Shown: positions 7,717 through 16,175 of the stretch, piece by piece
Layout: every line of letters starts with the position of its first letter
Numbering within the stretch: position 1 is the first letter of the stretch
Assembly: GCF_013817345.1 (NCBI RefSeq)
Contig: NZ_JACDCW010000029.1
Coordinates: 1-40,532 of the forward strand
DNA: 40,532 nt
Source of the DNA: Methylibium sp.
GTDB taxonomy: Bacteria; Pseudomonadota; Gammaproteobacteria; Burkholderiales; Burkholderiaceae_C
Direction: 5' to 3'
Program-made: the position numbers and the translations under genes
Notes under the pieces: generated by a model
Told to the model about the DNA's origin: nothing
The model's database searches: none
Seen by the model: only the letters and a program-made list of their open reading frames with translations

Positions 7717-8391
7717 TTGGCCGTGCCGGTGTCTGACACCTACCCGGCCCCGCTCGACGACGCCGCGCTCGGCGCGACCTGGGACGCGGCCTGGTGGTCG
7801 CTCGGCCGGCCGGCGCCTGCGGGCTTGCTGTCTGAACTGATGGCCGCATGGTCCGAGCCCCACCGGCACCATCACGACCAGCGGCACCTGCGTGAATGCC
7901 TGGCGCTGTGGACGCGCTGGCAACGCCATTGCGAACGACCCGGCGAGGTCGCCATCGCGCTCTGGTTCCACGACGCCATCTACGCCCCCCGAGACGGAAG
8001 CAACGAGCTGAACAGCGCCGCGTGGGTAGCGCGCTCACTGACCCGCGCCGGCGCCGACAGCGACACGGCGCAGCGCGTTCACGATCTGGTGATGGCAACG
8101 CAGCATGGGGCCACGCCGGCCACGCTGGCGTCGAGTCTCGACGCACGGCTGCTCGTAGACATCGACCTGTCCATCCTGGGCAGTCCCGCCGAGCGCTTCG
8201 AGCGCTACGACCAGGACGTGCGCAAGGAGTACGCCTGGGTGCCGGGGTTCAGGTACCAGGAGGCGAGGGCGCAGGTGCTGCAAAGCTTCCTCGACCGGCC
8301 GCGGCTGTACCACGGTGAGGGGGCGGTGGCCCTGCTCGACAGCCAGGCCCGCATCAACCTGGTCGCCGCGTTGTCGCGGCTCGCGCAATGA
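7717..8391 (+). CDS. HD-superfamily metal-dependent hydrolase, predicted
   Basis: About 224 residues. Histidine/aspartate motifs resemble the small bacterial HD-like predicted metal hydrolases: a HHHDQRHLRE segment near residue 50, LWFHDAIYAP near 80 (the HD pair), NELNSAAWV, MATQHG, and LLVDIDLSILG near 148. The substrate is unknown. The start is unclear: a TTG at 7717 or a GTG at 7723 (MPVSDTYPAP), both just after the previous stop. Its TGA overlaps the recombinase ATG (ATGA). A degenerate copy of the same gene, in the same arrangement with a recombinase, lies at 34333-34715. Confidence 0.75.
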   Translation: MAVPVSDTYPAPLDDAALGATWDAAWWSLGRPAPAGLLSELMAAWSEPHRHHHDQRHLRECLALWTRWQRHCERPGEVAIALWFHDAIYAPRDGSNELNSAAWVARSLTRAGADSDTAQRVHDLVMATQHGATPATLASSLDARLLVDIDLSILGSPAERFERYDQDVRKEYAWVPGFRYQEARAQVLQSFLDRPRLYHGEGAVALLDSQARINLVAALSRLAQ

Positions 8392-10559
8392 ATGCCCGCG
8401 ACACCAAAGCACTGGCCGGAGCTGGCATGAAGGGCGAGCGTGCAGGGCAGGGCGCTCTGGCGCCGCTGTTCGGTACGTCCACCCGCACCCTGTCGCGCAG
8501 CCTCGCCTCGGTCAGCGCCGCACGGCAGCGAAAGCTCCACGTCGGCCACTTCGCCTTCATGCGCTCGGTGGTCCAGGGGCTCGATCCCCGCGAGAGTTGG
8601 GAGCGCTACTTCCGTGTCGAAGGCGAGGCCACCGACCAGCGCACCGTGCGCGCCACGATCGCCTGGATTCGCGACGAGTTCGCTGCCGCTGCAAAGCGCC
8701 AGGATCGGTTCGGCACGGCGCGCCTGGTGCGCATCGACGCCACCCGCATCGCCGACCCGTCGCTTGAACTCCCGAGCCTCGAAGCTTTCGCCGAAGGGCA
8801 TGGCCTGGAAGACGAGCGCCAGGCCGAGCAGATGGCCGCCTACGAAGCCGAGTACGGCCGCGCGACGCAGCGACTGCGTCGGCGCGCCCGCTTGATCGCC
8901 CGCCAGCTCGAAGCGCTGCGCTGGCTCGAAGGCCTCGTCGCCCAGTCCCCGAAGGCCGGCGATTCGGTTGCCGCCTGGCTGAACCCGACACTGGCCAGCC
9001 ACTTGGAGGCGGCCGACATCTTCACGCTGGCCCAGCTGGTCGAGCGCATCAACGGCGTCGGCCGGCGGTGGCACGCCGGTATCAGGGCGATGGGGGAGAG
9101 CAAGGCCCTGCGCATCGTCGAGTGGTTGCGCGGGCACCCGGACAGCATCGAGCTGCAGCTTGGCCGCCATGTGGCGATGGCGCGCAGCAAGCTCTACGCA
9201 CACGAACTCAACGCCGTCGTCGCGCCGGCCACGGCCATCCGCCCGTTGGAAAAGTTCATCGTGCCGGCCGAGCTCGACGGCACGCGAGGGCTGTACCGGC
9301 GCCCGCAGGCCCAGTGCCTGCTGAAGGCGACCAACGACTACCAGGCCATCCTCGCCTGGCTGCGTTCCAAACACGGCCTCACACCAGATCAGAAGGCCCA
9401 CCTCAAGGCCCGTCGCCGGCAGCGCGATGTCATAGGCAACCACGGCGTCGAGCAAAGCATGGACTGGCTGCAGGCGCTGTCGAACACGCAGCGCGCGTAT
9501 CGGAAAGAAGCCGAGCGCTTCTTGCTCTGGGCCATCACGCACAAGGGCAAGGCCTTGTCCTCGATGAGCAACGAGGACTGCATCGAGTACCGGGACTTCC
9601 TGGCCGACCCGCAGCCGCGCAGCCGCTGGTGTGGCGATCGTGGACGCGAGCGCTGGTCGCCGCTGTGGCGGCCGTTTGAAGGGCCGTTGTCGGCGTCGGC
9701 GCAACGACATGCGGTCACGATCTTGAAGAACCTCTATGGGTTCCTGGTAGACCAGAACTACCTGATGGGGAACCCCTGGTCGGCGGTCGGCGTGCCACGC
9801 ACCGCGGGGCCCAAGGTAAACGCCGGGCGGAGTTTCAGCCTGGCGCAGTGGGACTTCATCGAAGGGCAGTTGAAGATGCTGCCGGCGACCTCGGCGAACG
9901 AGCGGCTGGTCTTCGGGCTGCACCTGCTCTACGCGACTGGGCTTCGGCTGTCGGAAGTGGTGGCTGCCACGGTCGACGACATGCAGTGGGTCGAGTACCC
10001 GGCCGATGCGCACGACGACGAACCGATGCAGGGCTGGCTGCTGCGCGTCGTCGGCAAGGGCCAAAAGGAACGCGAGGTGCCGCTGCCGGCCGACGTGGTG
10101 GGCGAACTGGCGAGGTACTTGGTTTCGCGGGGACTCGATGCGGACCCGGAGGACATCGGCAATCAAGGGGCGTTCCTGCTCGGCAAGGCCAGCGACGCTG
10201 CGGAACGCGCGCCCGGGCTCAGCACCGGGCAAGCGATCGACCCTCGGCAGGGGATCGCAGCGACGACGTTCTATGACCAGATCAAGGCGTTTTTTGCGGA
10301 CTGTGCCAGCGTGCTGCGAGGGCAGGGCGATGCAAAGGGAGCAGAGCGCTTTGCGCGGGCCAGCACGCATTGGATGCGCCACTCGCACGCGAGCCACGCA
10401 ATCGCCGGCGGGATGCCAATCGAGATCGCGCAGCAGAACCTGGGGCATGCGTCGCTGGCCACCACGACCGTCTACGTCACGACCGAGAAGCGCCGGCGGA
10501 TGAGAGCCGTGGAGACGTTTTGGGGAACCGGCCGCGCAGTGGAGAAGAGCGCAGATTGA
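8388..10559 (+). CDS. Large tyrosine recombinase (phage-integrase family, DUF3701-type N-terminus)
   Basis: A 723-residue protein. The C-terminal catalytic domain carries the tyrosine-recombinase residues: GLRLSEV (Arg, about residue 520), GKGQKEREV (Lys), HWMRHSHASHA (His-x-x-Arg, about 661-670) and GHASLATTTVYVTT (His and the Tyr nucleophile, about 695). The core-binding domain precedes it (about 350-480). The first 300 residues (with RYFRVEGEATDQRTVRATIAW as two adjoining short motifs) match the long N-terminal region I associate with DUF3701 integrases. This is much longer than phage integrases (about 330-420). It overlaps the HD gene by four bases and its stop touches a possible TTG start of the next gene. 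No attachment site was recognised beside it, and its location inside an operon suggests a role beyond simple integration. Confidence 0.9.
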   Translation: MNARDTKALAGAGMKGERAGQGALAPLFGTSTRTLSRSLASVSAARQRKLHVGHFAFMRSVVQGLDPRESWERYFRVEGEATDQRTVRATIAWIRDEFAAAAKRQDRFGTARLVRIDATRIADPSLELPSLEAFAEGHGLEDERQAEQMAAYEAEYGRATQRLRRRARLIARQLEALRWLEGLVAQSPKAGDSVAAWLNPTLASHLEAADIFTLAQLVERINGVGRRWHAGIRAMGESKALRIVEWLRGHPDSIELQLGRHVAMARSKLYAHELNAVVAPATAIRPLEKFIVPAELDGTRGLYRRPQAQCLLKATNDYQAILAWLRSKHGLTPDQKAHLKARRRQRDVIGNHGVEQSMDWLQALSNTQRAYRKEAERFLLWAITHKGKALSSMSNEDCIEYRDFLADPQPRSRWCGDRGRERWSPLWRPFEGPLSASAQRHAVTILKNLYGFLVDQNYLMGNPWSAVGVPRTAGPKVNAGRSFSLAQWDFIEGQLKMLPATSANERLVFGLHLLYATGLRLSEVVAATVDDMQWVEYPADAHDDEPMQGWLLRVVGKGQKEREVPLPADVVGELARYLVSRGLDADPEDIGNQGAFLLGKASDAAERAPGLSTGQAIDPRQGIAATTFYDQIKAFFADCASVLRGQGDAKGAERFARASTHWMRHSHASHAIAGGMPIEIAQQNLGHASLATTTVYVTTEKRRRMRAVETFWGTGRAVEKSAD

Positions 10560-10591
10560 ACAAAACCGTGGGAGGCTCGGCGGGCGCCCCG

Positions 10592-13357
10592 ATGAGCCCC
10601 TTGCCGTCGGACAACGCGGACAGCACGCTTCACGCCGCGGGCTCGGTGTCGCTGGCGCCGGTGTTCACGCCGCACGGCCGTCTCACCTTGAGTCCTGCGG
10701 TCGAGGCGCCCTTGCTTGAAGCCGCCACCGCGGGCCGCCTTCTGCAGGCGTTCACGCGCGGCTCGGGCCATGGCCTGCTGCAGCTCGGCGCGGGCGAGGT
10801 GGCGAGCGCGCTGCCTGCAGTCCTGTCTTATTGGCGTGATTTCGCGGCGCGCTACGTCACCGCGTTGTGCACACTGCCGGACGCCGAAGAGCGCGGCGCC
10901 CCGGTTCATGTCGCTCCACCCGCCGACGAGGTGTTGGCGTCGCTGGCCGATGCCGCGCCTCCCATGGAGGGCGCCGAGTACCTGACGGGGACCGCCCTTG
11001 CCGCACTCTGGCGAGACCTCGACGCGGCGTTTGCCGCCGAGCTGATCGAGGCGGGCGGCACCGTTCAGGACTTCCTCCGACGCCACGACCCGGCCTGGAA
11101 CCTCGTCGGTCGCGTGCACTTCAATCTGGCCGAGAACCGCAAGGACGACGAGGCGCCGTTCGCATTCGTCGCCACCTACACGACCCGGCTGTCCAGGCAG
11201 TCCAAAGCCCAGCACCTTCCCCTGGGGCGGGCGCTGCGAGAGTACGCCGACGCGTCGAACCAGGAACTGCTGTCACTGCTGCTGCCAGTCCAGCGAGCGG
11301 CGCAGCAGTGCGCCTGGCTCAAGGCGATGGTCGACAGCGGCGAGATCTTCCATCCCTTGCGCTGGACACCGGAAGACGCCTTCGCGCTGCTGCGCGACGC
11401 CGCGACACTGGAGACGGCGGGGATCGTCCTGCGCATGCCCGCCCGCTGGCGCGCAGGGCGGCCAGCCCGCGCCCAAGTGACGGCCACCCTCGGTGCGGCG
11501 ACCCCCTCGACGCTGGGACGCGACGCCCTGCTGGACTTTCAGATGGACGTCACGCTCGAAGGCGAACCGCTCAACGCCGGCGAGATCGAGGCCTTGCTCG
11601 CCCAGTCCAACGGGCTTGCGCTCATTCGCGGCCACTGGGTCGAGATCGACCACGACAAGCTCACCGCGGTGCTCGAGCGTTATCAGCACGCGCAGGAGGC
11701 CGCTTCGTCGGGAGGCTTGAGTTTCGGCGATGCCATGAGGATGCTCGCGCGCGCCGATCAAGCAGATACAGGGGCCGCCTCCGAAGCCGGCGCGGATTGG
11801 TCGCAGGTGGTGGCTGGTCCCTGGCTTGCCGACACACTGCACGGTCTGCGCAGCCCGCAGGCACTCGACGCGCTGGACCCGGGGCCGGCGTTGCAGGCGA
11901 CGCTGCGGCCCTATCAGCAGGTCGGCGTGCGCTGGCTGCATCTGCTGGCCCAGCTCGGCCTGGGTGCGTGCCTGGCCGACGACATGGGGCTGGGCAAGAC
12001 CATCCAGGTGCTGTCGTTGCTGCTGATTTTGAAGCGGGTGGACCTGAAGCGCACCGACGCCCGAACGTCGGCGAAGCCAAGCCTGCTGGTCGCCCCGGCG
12101 TCGCTGCTCGGCAACTGGGCGAGCGAGATCGCGCGCTTCGCGCCGAGCCTCGATGTGCTCGTGGCGCATCCCTCTGCGTTGCCCGCCAACGAACTGGCAG
12201 CGATCGACGCAGACCGACTGGCCAAGCTCGACCTCGTCATCACCAGCTACGGCACGCTGTTGCGCCTGCCGTGGCTGAAGGAGACGCCATGGCGTCTCGT
12301 CGTCATTGACGAGGCGCAGGCGATCAAGAATCCGAATGCCAAGCAGACCCGCGCCACCAAGCAGCTCGGCGCCGAGGCCCGGATTGCCCTGACCGGCACG
12401 CCGATCGAGAACCGGCTCGGTGACCTGTGGTCGATTTTTGATTTCATCAACCCCGGGCTGCTGGGCTCTTCCAAGCAATTCGCCACGCTGGTCAAGCGCC
12501 TGGCCGAGCGACCCAACCCCTACGGTCCGCTGCGCGAGCTGGTGCGCCCCTATATCCTGCGGCGCATGAAGACCGATAAATCGGTAATTGCCGACCTGCC
12601 CGACAAGACCGAGGTCAGGGCGTACTGCCCGCTCAGTCGCAAGCAGGCCGCGCTCTACCAGGCGGCAGTCGTTGAGCTCGCGGCCCACCTCGACCAGGCC
12701 GACGGCATTCAACGCCGCGGCATCGTGCTCGCGTTCCTGATGCGCTTCAAGCAGATCTGCAACCACCCGTCCCAATGGCTGGGGGACAACGCTTGGGGTG
12801 AAAACGACAGCGGCAAGTGGGGCCGCCTGCGCGAGCTCGCCGAGGTCATTGCGGCCAAGCAGGAGAAGGTGCTGGTGTTCACGCAGTTTCGGGAGATGAC
12901 GGCGCCGCTTGCGGCCTTTCTCGGCTCGGTGTTCGGACGCCCGGGCCTGGTTCTGCACGGTGAGACTGACGTGAAGAAAAGGCAGGAGCTGGTTCGGCGT
13001 TTCCAGGGCGACGAGGCGCTGCCCTTCTTCGTGCTCTCGCTCAAAGCCGGCGGCGCCGGGCTCAACCTCACCGCCGCCTCACACGTCATTCACTTCGACC
13101 GCTGGTGGAACCCGTCGGTGGAGAATCAGGCTACCGACCGCGCCTTCCGGATCGGGCAGCGACGCAACGTGCTCGTGCACAAGTTCGTCTGCCGGGGCAC
13201 GGTCGAGGAAAAAATCGACGAGCTCATCGAGGCCAAACGCCAGCTGTCGACGGATTTGCTCGAAGGGGGCGCGGAGTTGATGCTGACCGAGATGAAAGAC
13301 GACGAACTGCTCAAGCTGGTCGCGCTCGACATTCAATCTGCGATGGCGGAGAACTGA
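10592..13357 (+). CDS. SNF2-family DEAD/H-like helicase (DNA translocase)
   Basis: About 921 residues. The N-terminal 400 residues are a variable SNF2-associated region. The ATPase core has motif I DDMGLGKTIQVLSLLL (about residue 463), motif II DEAQAIKNP (about 573), LTGTPIENRLGDLWSIFDF, LRRMKTDK, and a helicase C domain with FTQFREMT, LHGETD, SLKAGGAGLNLTAA, VIHFDRWWNPSVE and QATDRAFRIGQ (about 850). It is expected to use ATP to move along double-stranded DNA. The ATG at 10592 is conservative. A TTG at 10556 overlaps the recombinase stop and has a GGAGAAG motif six bases upstream, so it may be the real coupled start. The SWIM gene begins three bases after the stop. Confidence 0.93.
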   Translation: MSPLPSDNADSTLHAAGSVSLAPVFTPHGRLTLSPAVEAPLLEAATAGRLLQAFTRGSGHGLLQLGAGEVASALPAVLSYWRDFAARYVTALCTLPDAEERGAPVHVAPPADEVLASLADAAPPMEGAEYLTGTALAALWRDLDAAFAAELIEAGGTVQDFLRRHDPAWNLVGRVHFNLAENRKDDEAPFAFVATYTTRLSRQSKAQHLPLGRALREYADASNQELLSLLLPVQRAAQQCAWLKAMVDSGEIFHPLRWTPEDAFALLRDAATLETAGIVLRMPARWRAGRPARAQVTATLGAATPSTLGRDALLDFQMDVTLEGEPLNAGEIEALLAQSNGLALIRGHWVEIDHDKLTAVLERYQHAQEAASSGGLSFGDAMRMLARADQADTGAASEAGADWSQVVAGPWLADTLHGLRSPQALDALDPGPALQATLRPYQQVGVRWLHLLAQLGLGACLADDMGLGKTIQVLSLLLILKRVDLKRTDARTSAKPSLLVAPASLLGNWASEIARFAPSLDVLVAHPSALPANELAAIDADRLAKLDLVITSYGTLLRLPWLKETPWRLVVIDEAQAIKNPNAKQTRATKQLGAEARIALTGTPIENRLGDLWSIFDFINPGLLGSSKQFATLVKRLAERPNPYGPLRELVRPYILRRMKTDKSVIADLPDKTEVRAYCPLSRKQAALYQAAVVELAAHLDQADGIQRRGIVLAFLMRFKQICNHPSQWLGDNAWGENDSGKWGRLRELAEVIAAKQEKVLVFTQFREMTAPLAAFLGSVFGRPGLVLHGETDVKKRQELVRRFQGDEALPFFVLSLKAGGAGLNLTAASHVIHFDRWWNPSVENQATDRAFRIGQRRNVLVHKFVCRGTVEEKIDELIEAKRQLSTDLLEGGAELMLTEMKDDELLKLVALDIQSAMAEN

Positions 13358-13360
13358 ACC

Positions 13361-14269
13361 ATGTCCTTCGGCTGGAAACCGTATGTCAGCGTGGCCGAGC
13401 GGCGCAAGAAGGCCGAGCGTGAAATGGCCAAGCTGCGCAAGAAGGAGCACTCGCATTCGCCGGTGACCATTCAAGGGCGCAAGCTCGGGACGACGTTCTG
13501 GGGCAAAGCCTGGTGCGACAACCTCGAGTCGTACAGCGACTTTGCCAACCGGCTTCCGCGCGGGCGAACCTATGTTCGCAACGGTTCGGTGGTCGATCTC
13601 CAGGTGAACGGCGGCGAGATCCGGGCCATGGTCATGGGCTCTGAGCTGTACAAGGTGACCGCGAGGGTCTCCCCGATCCCGAAGGCGCACTGGAGCGCGA
13701 TCTGCAAGGACTGTTCGGGCTCGATCGATTCGCTGGTCGAACTCCTGCAGGGGCGCCTCTCCAAGGCGGTCATGGAGCGCGTTTGCCAGCAGAGGGTGGG
13801 TCTCTTTCCAGCCCCCGCGGAGATCAAGCTGTCGTGCAGCTGCCCGGACTGGGCCTCGATGTGCAAGCATGTGGCGGCCGTGCTCTACGGCATCGGCGCC
13901 CGGCTCGACGAGCAGCCCGAGCTCGCGTTCAAGCTGCGCGCCGTCGATCACGCTGAGCTGATCGTCAGCGCCGCGAAGGGACGCACCCTCTCGACGAAGA
14001 CGCCTACATCGGCGAAAGTTCTCGACGGTGACGACCTCTCGGCGCTCTTCGGTCTCGAGATGGAGGGCACGCAGCCCGAGCCGAAAACCAAGGCAAGCGT
14101 GAAGGGTCCGTTGCGTCCGTCGCCCAAGAAGAAACTGACGGAGCCAGGCCGTTCGCCAGCGAAGGCGTCGGGCGCCAAGCTTCTTGCATCCGCTGCTTTG
14201 CCGAAGGCACCCAAAGCCAAGGGACGGGCGACGGATGCCGGCAAGCGCAAGTCCCAGTCGAAGCAATGA
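13361..14269 (+). CDS. SWIM zinc-finger protein, SNF2 partner
   Basis: A 302-residue protein. Residues about 155-175 hold the SWIM signature LSCSCPDWASMCKHVAAVLY (CxCx7CxH spacing), a zinc site for DNA or protein binding. The N-terminus (MSFGWKPYVSVAERRKKA, then FWGKAWCDNLESYSD) is conserved in SWIM proteins that sit next to SNF2 genes. The last 100 residues are Lys/Pro/Ala-rich, histone-tail-like and probably disordered and DNA-contacting. It lies three bases downstream of the SNF2 gene, so the two are almost certainly one functional unit. The stop lies where transposon debris begins. Confidence 0.9.
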   Translation: MSFGWKPYVSVAERRKKAEREMAKLRKKEHSHSPVTIQGRKLGTTFWGKAWCDNLESYSDFANRLPRGRTYVRNGSVVDLQVNGGEIRAMVMGSELYKVTARVSPIPKAHWSAICKDCSGSIDSLVELLQGRLSKAVMERVCQQRVGLFPAPAEIKLSCSCPDWASMCKHVAAVLYGIGARLDEQPELAFKLRAVDHAELIVSAAKGRTLSTKTPTSAKVLDGDDLSALFGLEMEGTQPEPKTKASVKGPLRPSPKKKLTEPGRSPAKASGAKLLASAALPKAPKAKGRATDAGKRKSQSKQ

Positions 14270-15753
14270 TCGTTCAAGGCGGCCTGTTTGCGTGCGGGAA
14301 CTTTCGCGCGCCGTCGGGTAGTCGATCCAGTGATCCTCGCCCATGTGCGCAAGACGCCGGTCGTCGTCGAGCTCGGCGGCAAGCGCAAGTCCGCGAACGG
14401 CACTTCCAGGTAGTCGCCCTCGTGCGGCACGTACAGCTTCGACAGATTGCGCGGGTCGAAGTGCAACACCAGCCGCTCGCGGCGCGCCAGCCACTGCGCG
14501 AAGATCGGGTGCCAGTAGCGCAGGTGCTCGAAGACGATGCCGTCGCGGCGCAGCGTGCGGCTAATGGCCGGCAGGAACGCGATCCGAAAGCGCTTGAGCG
14601 GCCCGGGGGCAAGGGCCGGGGCAGGGTGCAGTGCCCAGGCGCCGGCGGGTGTGCCGCCCTTCAAACCACGGTGCGGTTCCTGGTGGTAGCGGCCGACGAT
14701 CTGCTGCGCGAACCAGGCCTCGAGCTCGCCGAGGGTCAATGCGGCATGCTTGTCGGGGTCATACGAGCGCCGTGCCTTGGGCGAGCCGCCGGTGGCGCCG
14801 GGCAGGGCCTTGAGCTTGCTCATCTTGGTGCCGATGAGCCGCTCGATGTGGCCGCCGTAATGCGGGCGCTCTCGGTAGACGAGCTCGATGCCGTATTGGC
14901 CGCAGCCGCGGCGCAGCGCCTTGCTCTTGAACTCGGCTGCGCCATCGAGGTGAAGCGTCTTGGGCAGGCCCGCCATCGGCCACTCGCCTGTGAGCCCGAG
15001 TTGCTTTAACCAGGCGCCCTTGGGCGAAACGATGAGGGTCATGCACAGCGACACGGTGCCGGCGCCGGGCGGCACGAAGGAGATGACGAAGCCGACGACG
15101 CAGCGCGTGGCCACGTCGGTGGCCATCGTCAGGTAGGGCTTGCCCAGCGGTTGCCGGTACAGGTCGTCCACCACCACGATGTCCATCGGCGTGTGGTCGA
15201 TCTGCACGACGTCCAGAGGACGCGAAACAATGAACGAGCCGGGCGAGATGCGGGGGTCGGCGGTGCCCGGTGCGGCCACGCCGCGGCGGAGGATCTTGAC
15301 GCCCTTAGCGCGCTTGAGGCGTCGGTCGATAGCCGGGCGAGAATGGCAGCGGACGCGCAGCAGCCGGCACCGCGCGCCGACTTCCTCGACCAGGTCGACC
15401 ACGCGCAGCGGCCCCGGCTTCTTTCGCAGGGCGTTGATGGCTTCTTCGACGGCTTGTTCTTGCTTGGCCGACAGGCGAGTTGCAGGGGGCTTCCAGCCGC
15501 GCTTCAGGCCCAGCACAGTGGCTTCGTCAACGGATTGCAGACGGTCGCGGTAGCGGTACCCGGTCCGCCAGCTCACCCCGAGGCGCTTGGCCAGGCGTTC
15601 GGCCGTGGCGAGGGCCAGCGGTGCATCACCGAGCGATCGAATCGTCTCAACAACGCGTTCGACGTGTGTCCATCTTGCGTCAGCAATCTGTTCGAGTCGA
15701 CCGGCGGCTCGGTTGTGGGCTGGCAGGGACTTCGCGGCAGGCTTCTTGGCCAC
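13948..15753 (-). CDS. Mu/TniA/TnsB-type DDE transposase, 3' end replaced
   Basis: The open frame is 601 codons, but only residues 1 to about 470-495 look like a transposase. These comprise an N-terminal helix-turn-helix (ATAERLAKRLGVSWRTGYRY), then the integrase core with VVQIDHTPMDIVVVDD (Asp), LHLDGAAEFKSK (Asp) and PHYGGHIERLIGTKM (Glu), and a Mu-type C-terminal beta-barrel ending near EGDYLEVPFADLRLPP (about 14390). The remaining codons run antisense through the 3' part of the SWIM gene and are not transposase. The start is a GTG at 15753. Transposon end repeats lie just upstream. No TniB/TnsC ATPase partner is present, so the element is a truncated relic and probably cannot move on its own. 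Confidence 0.8.
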   Translation of the reverse strand: MAKKPAAKSLPAHNRAAGRLEQIADARWTHVERVVETIRSLGDAPLALATAERLAKRLGVSWRTGYRYRDRLQSVDEATVLGLKRGWKPPATRLSAKQEQAVEEAINALRKKPGPLRVVDLVEEVGARCRLLRVRCHSRPAIDRRLKRAKGVKILRRGVAAPGTADPRISPGSFIVSRPLDVVQIDHTPMDIVVVDDLYRQPLGKPYLTMATDVATRCVVGFVISFVPPGAGTVSLCMTLIVSPKGAWLKQLGLTGEWPMAGLPKTLHLDGAAEFKSKALRRGCGQYGIELVYRERPHYGGHIERLIGTKMSKLKALPGATGGSPKARRSYDPDKHAALTLGELEAWFAQQIVGRYHQEPHRGLKGGTPAGAWALHPAPALAPGPLKRFRIAFLPAISRTLRRDGIVFEHLRYWHPIFAQWLARRERLVLHFDPRNLSKLYVPHEGDYLEVPFADLRLPPSSTTTGVLRTWARITGSTTRRRAKVPARKQAALNDHCFDWDLRLPASVARPLALGAFGKAADARSLAPDAFAGERPGSVSFFLGDGRNGPFTLALVFGSGCVPSISRPKSAERSSPSRTFADVGVFVERVRPFAALTISSA

Positions 15754-15782
15754 TACAACGGCGCAGGATCAGTGCAACACGT

Positions 15783-15972
15783 TGCCAGTTTTTGCGTTCG
15801 TCGTGCCACGCATTGCCAGAGAATTCGTTCAAAGCGCGCGCAGCGTCGCGATCTGGCAACAGACGGCAACGCCGGTAAGAGTGCCATTCAGGCCGCGCCA
15901 GATCTGGCGCTTGCAAGAGATGACCGTTGTCAGATCATTCGTTCAAATTGCCAGATTATTCGTTCTTCGACA
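15783..15972. mobile_element. Transposon end with repeated transposase-binding-like sites
   Basis: At least four related 20-bp units occur at 15783, 15814, 15928 and 15949, with consensus close to TGCCAGANNATTCGTTCAAA. The last two are 21 bp apart. Read on the minus strand the outermost unit starts 5'-TGTCGAAGAACGAATAATC at 15972, a TGT-type terminus as in Tn7/Tn5053/Tn552 relatives. A 16-bp palindrome GCGCCAGATCTGGCGC lies at 15895-15910. The matching other end was not found, consistent with deletion into the SWIM side. Confidence 0.7.
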
Positions 15973-15976
15973 CCAG

Positions 15977-16093
15977 GGGCACCACCATCCGGCGGCCGAC
16001 CCAGGCATGCAACATGCGCACCGCCATCGCAAGGAGCCGCTGACGCAGTTGCACGAGCACTTTCCGGACGAGCACCACTGGCATTCGCATTGA
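15977..16093 (+). pseudogene. His-rich C-terminal tail of a gene cut by the transposon end
   Basis: The frame beginning right at the transposon terminus encodes about 38 residues in which roughly a third are histidine (segments GHHHP, QHAHRHRKEPL and DEHHWHSH), ending in TGA at 16091. Such tails are known from metal-related proteins. The upstream part of the gene is missing, so the transposon probably inserted into it. The protein family is not identified. Confidence 0.5.
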
Positions 16094-16175
16094 CCGGCGC
16101 CCGATCTTGATTGGCCCGCAGCAACGCGAGCGCGGCGCTATCCTTCAGCCGTGTGTGCACCGGCAAGGCTGGAAC

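Noticed and set aside
8205-10448. 747-codon minus-strand open frame opposite the recombinase
   Set aside because: It is antisense to a gene with complete catalytic motifs, has no family motif and is explained by high GC.
10867-12309. 480-codon plus frame overlapping the SNF2 gene
   Set aside because: The out-of-frame, Arg-rich translation has no recognisable motif.
11273-12958. 561-codon minus-strand frame opposite the SNF2 gene
   Set aside because: It is a shadow of a helicase with all motifs, and its composition is rich in Arg/Gln/His as expected for antisense of GC-rich coding DNA.
14269-14281. ATCGTTCAAGGCG also present at 39099-39111, considered as a shared transposon boundary
   Set aside because: A 13-base match in a 40-kb GC-rich window, with differing flanks, is too weak to call a repeat or attachment pair.
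13079-14494. 471-codon minus frame across the SWIM gene and transposase end
   Set aside because: It has no motif and does not continue the transposase domain. It is a shadow of both.
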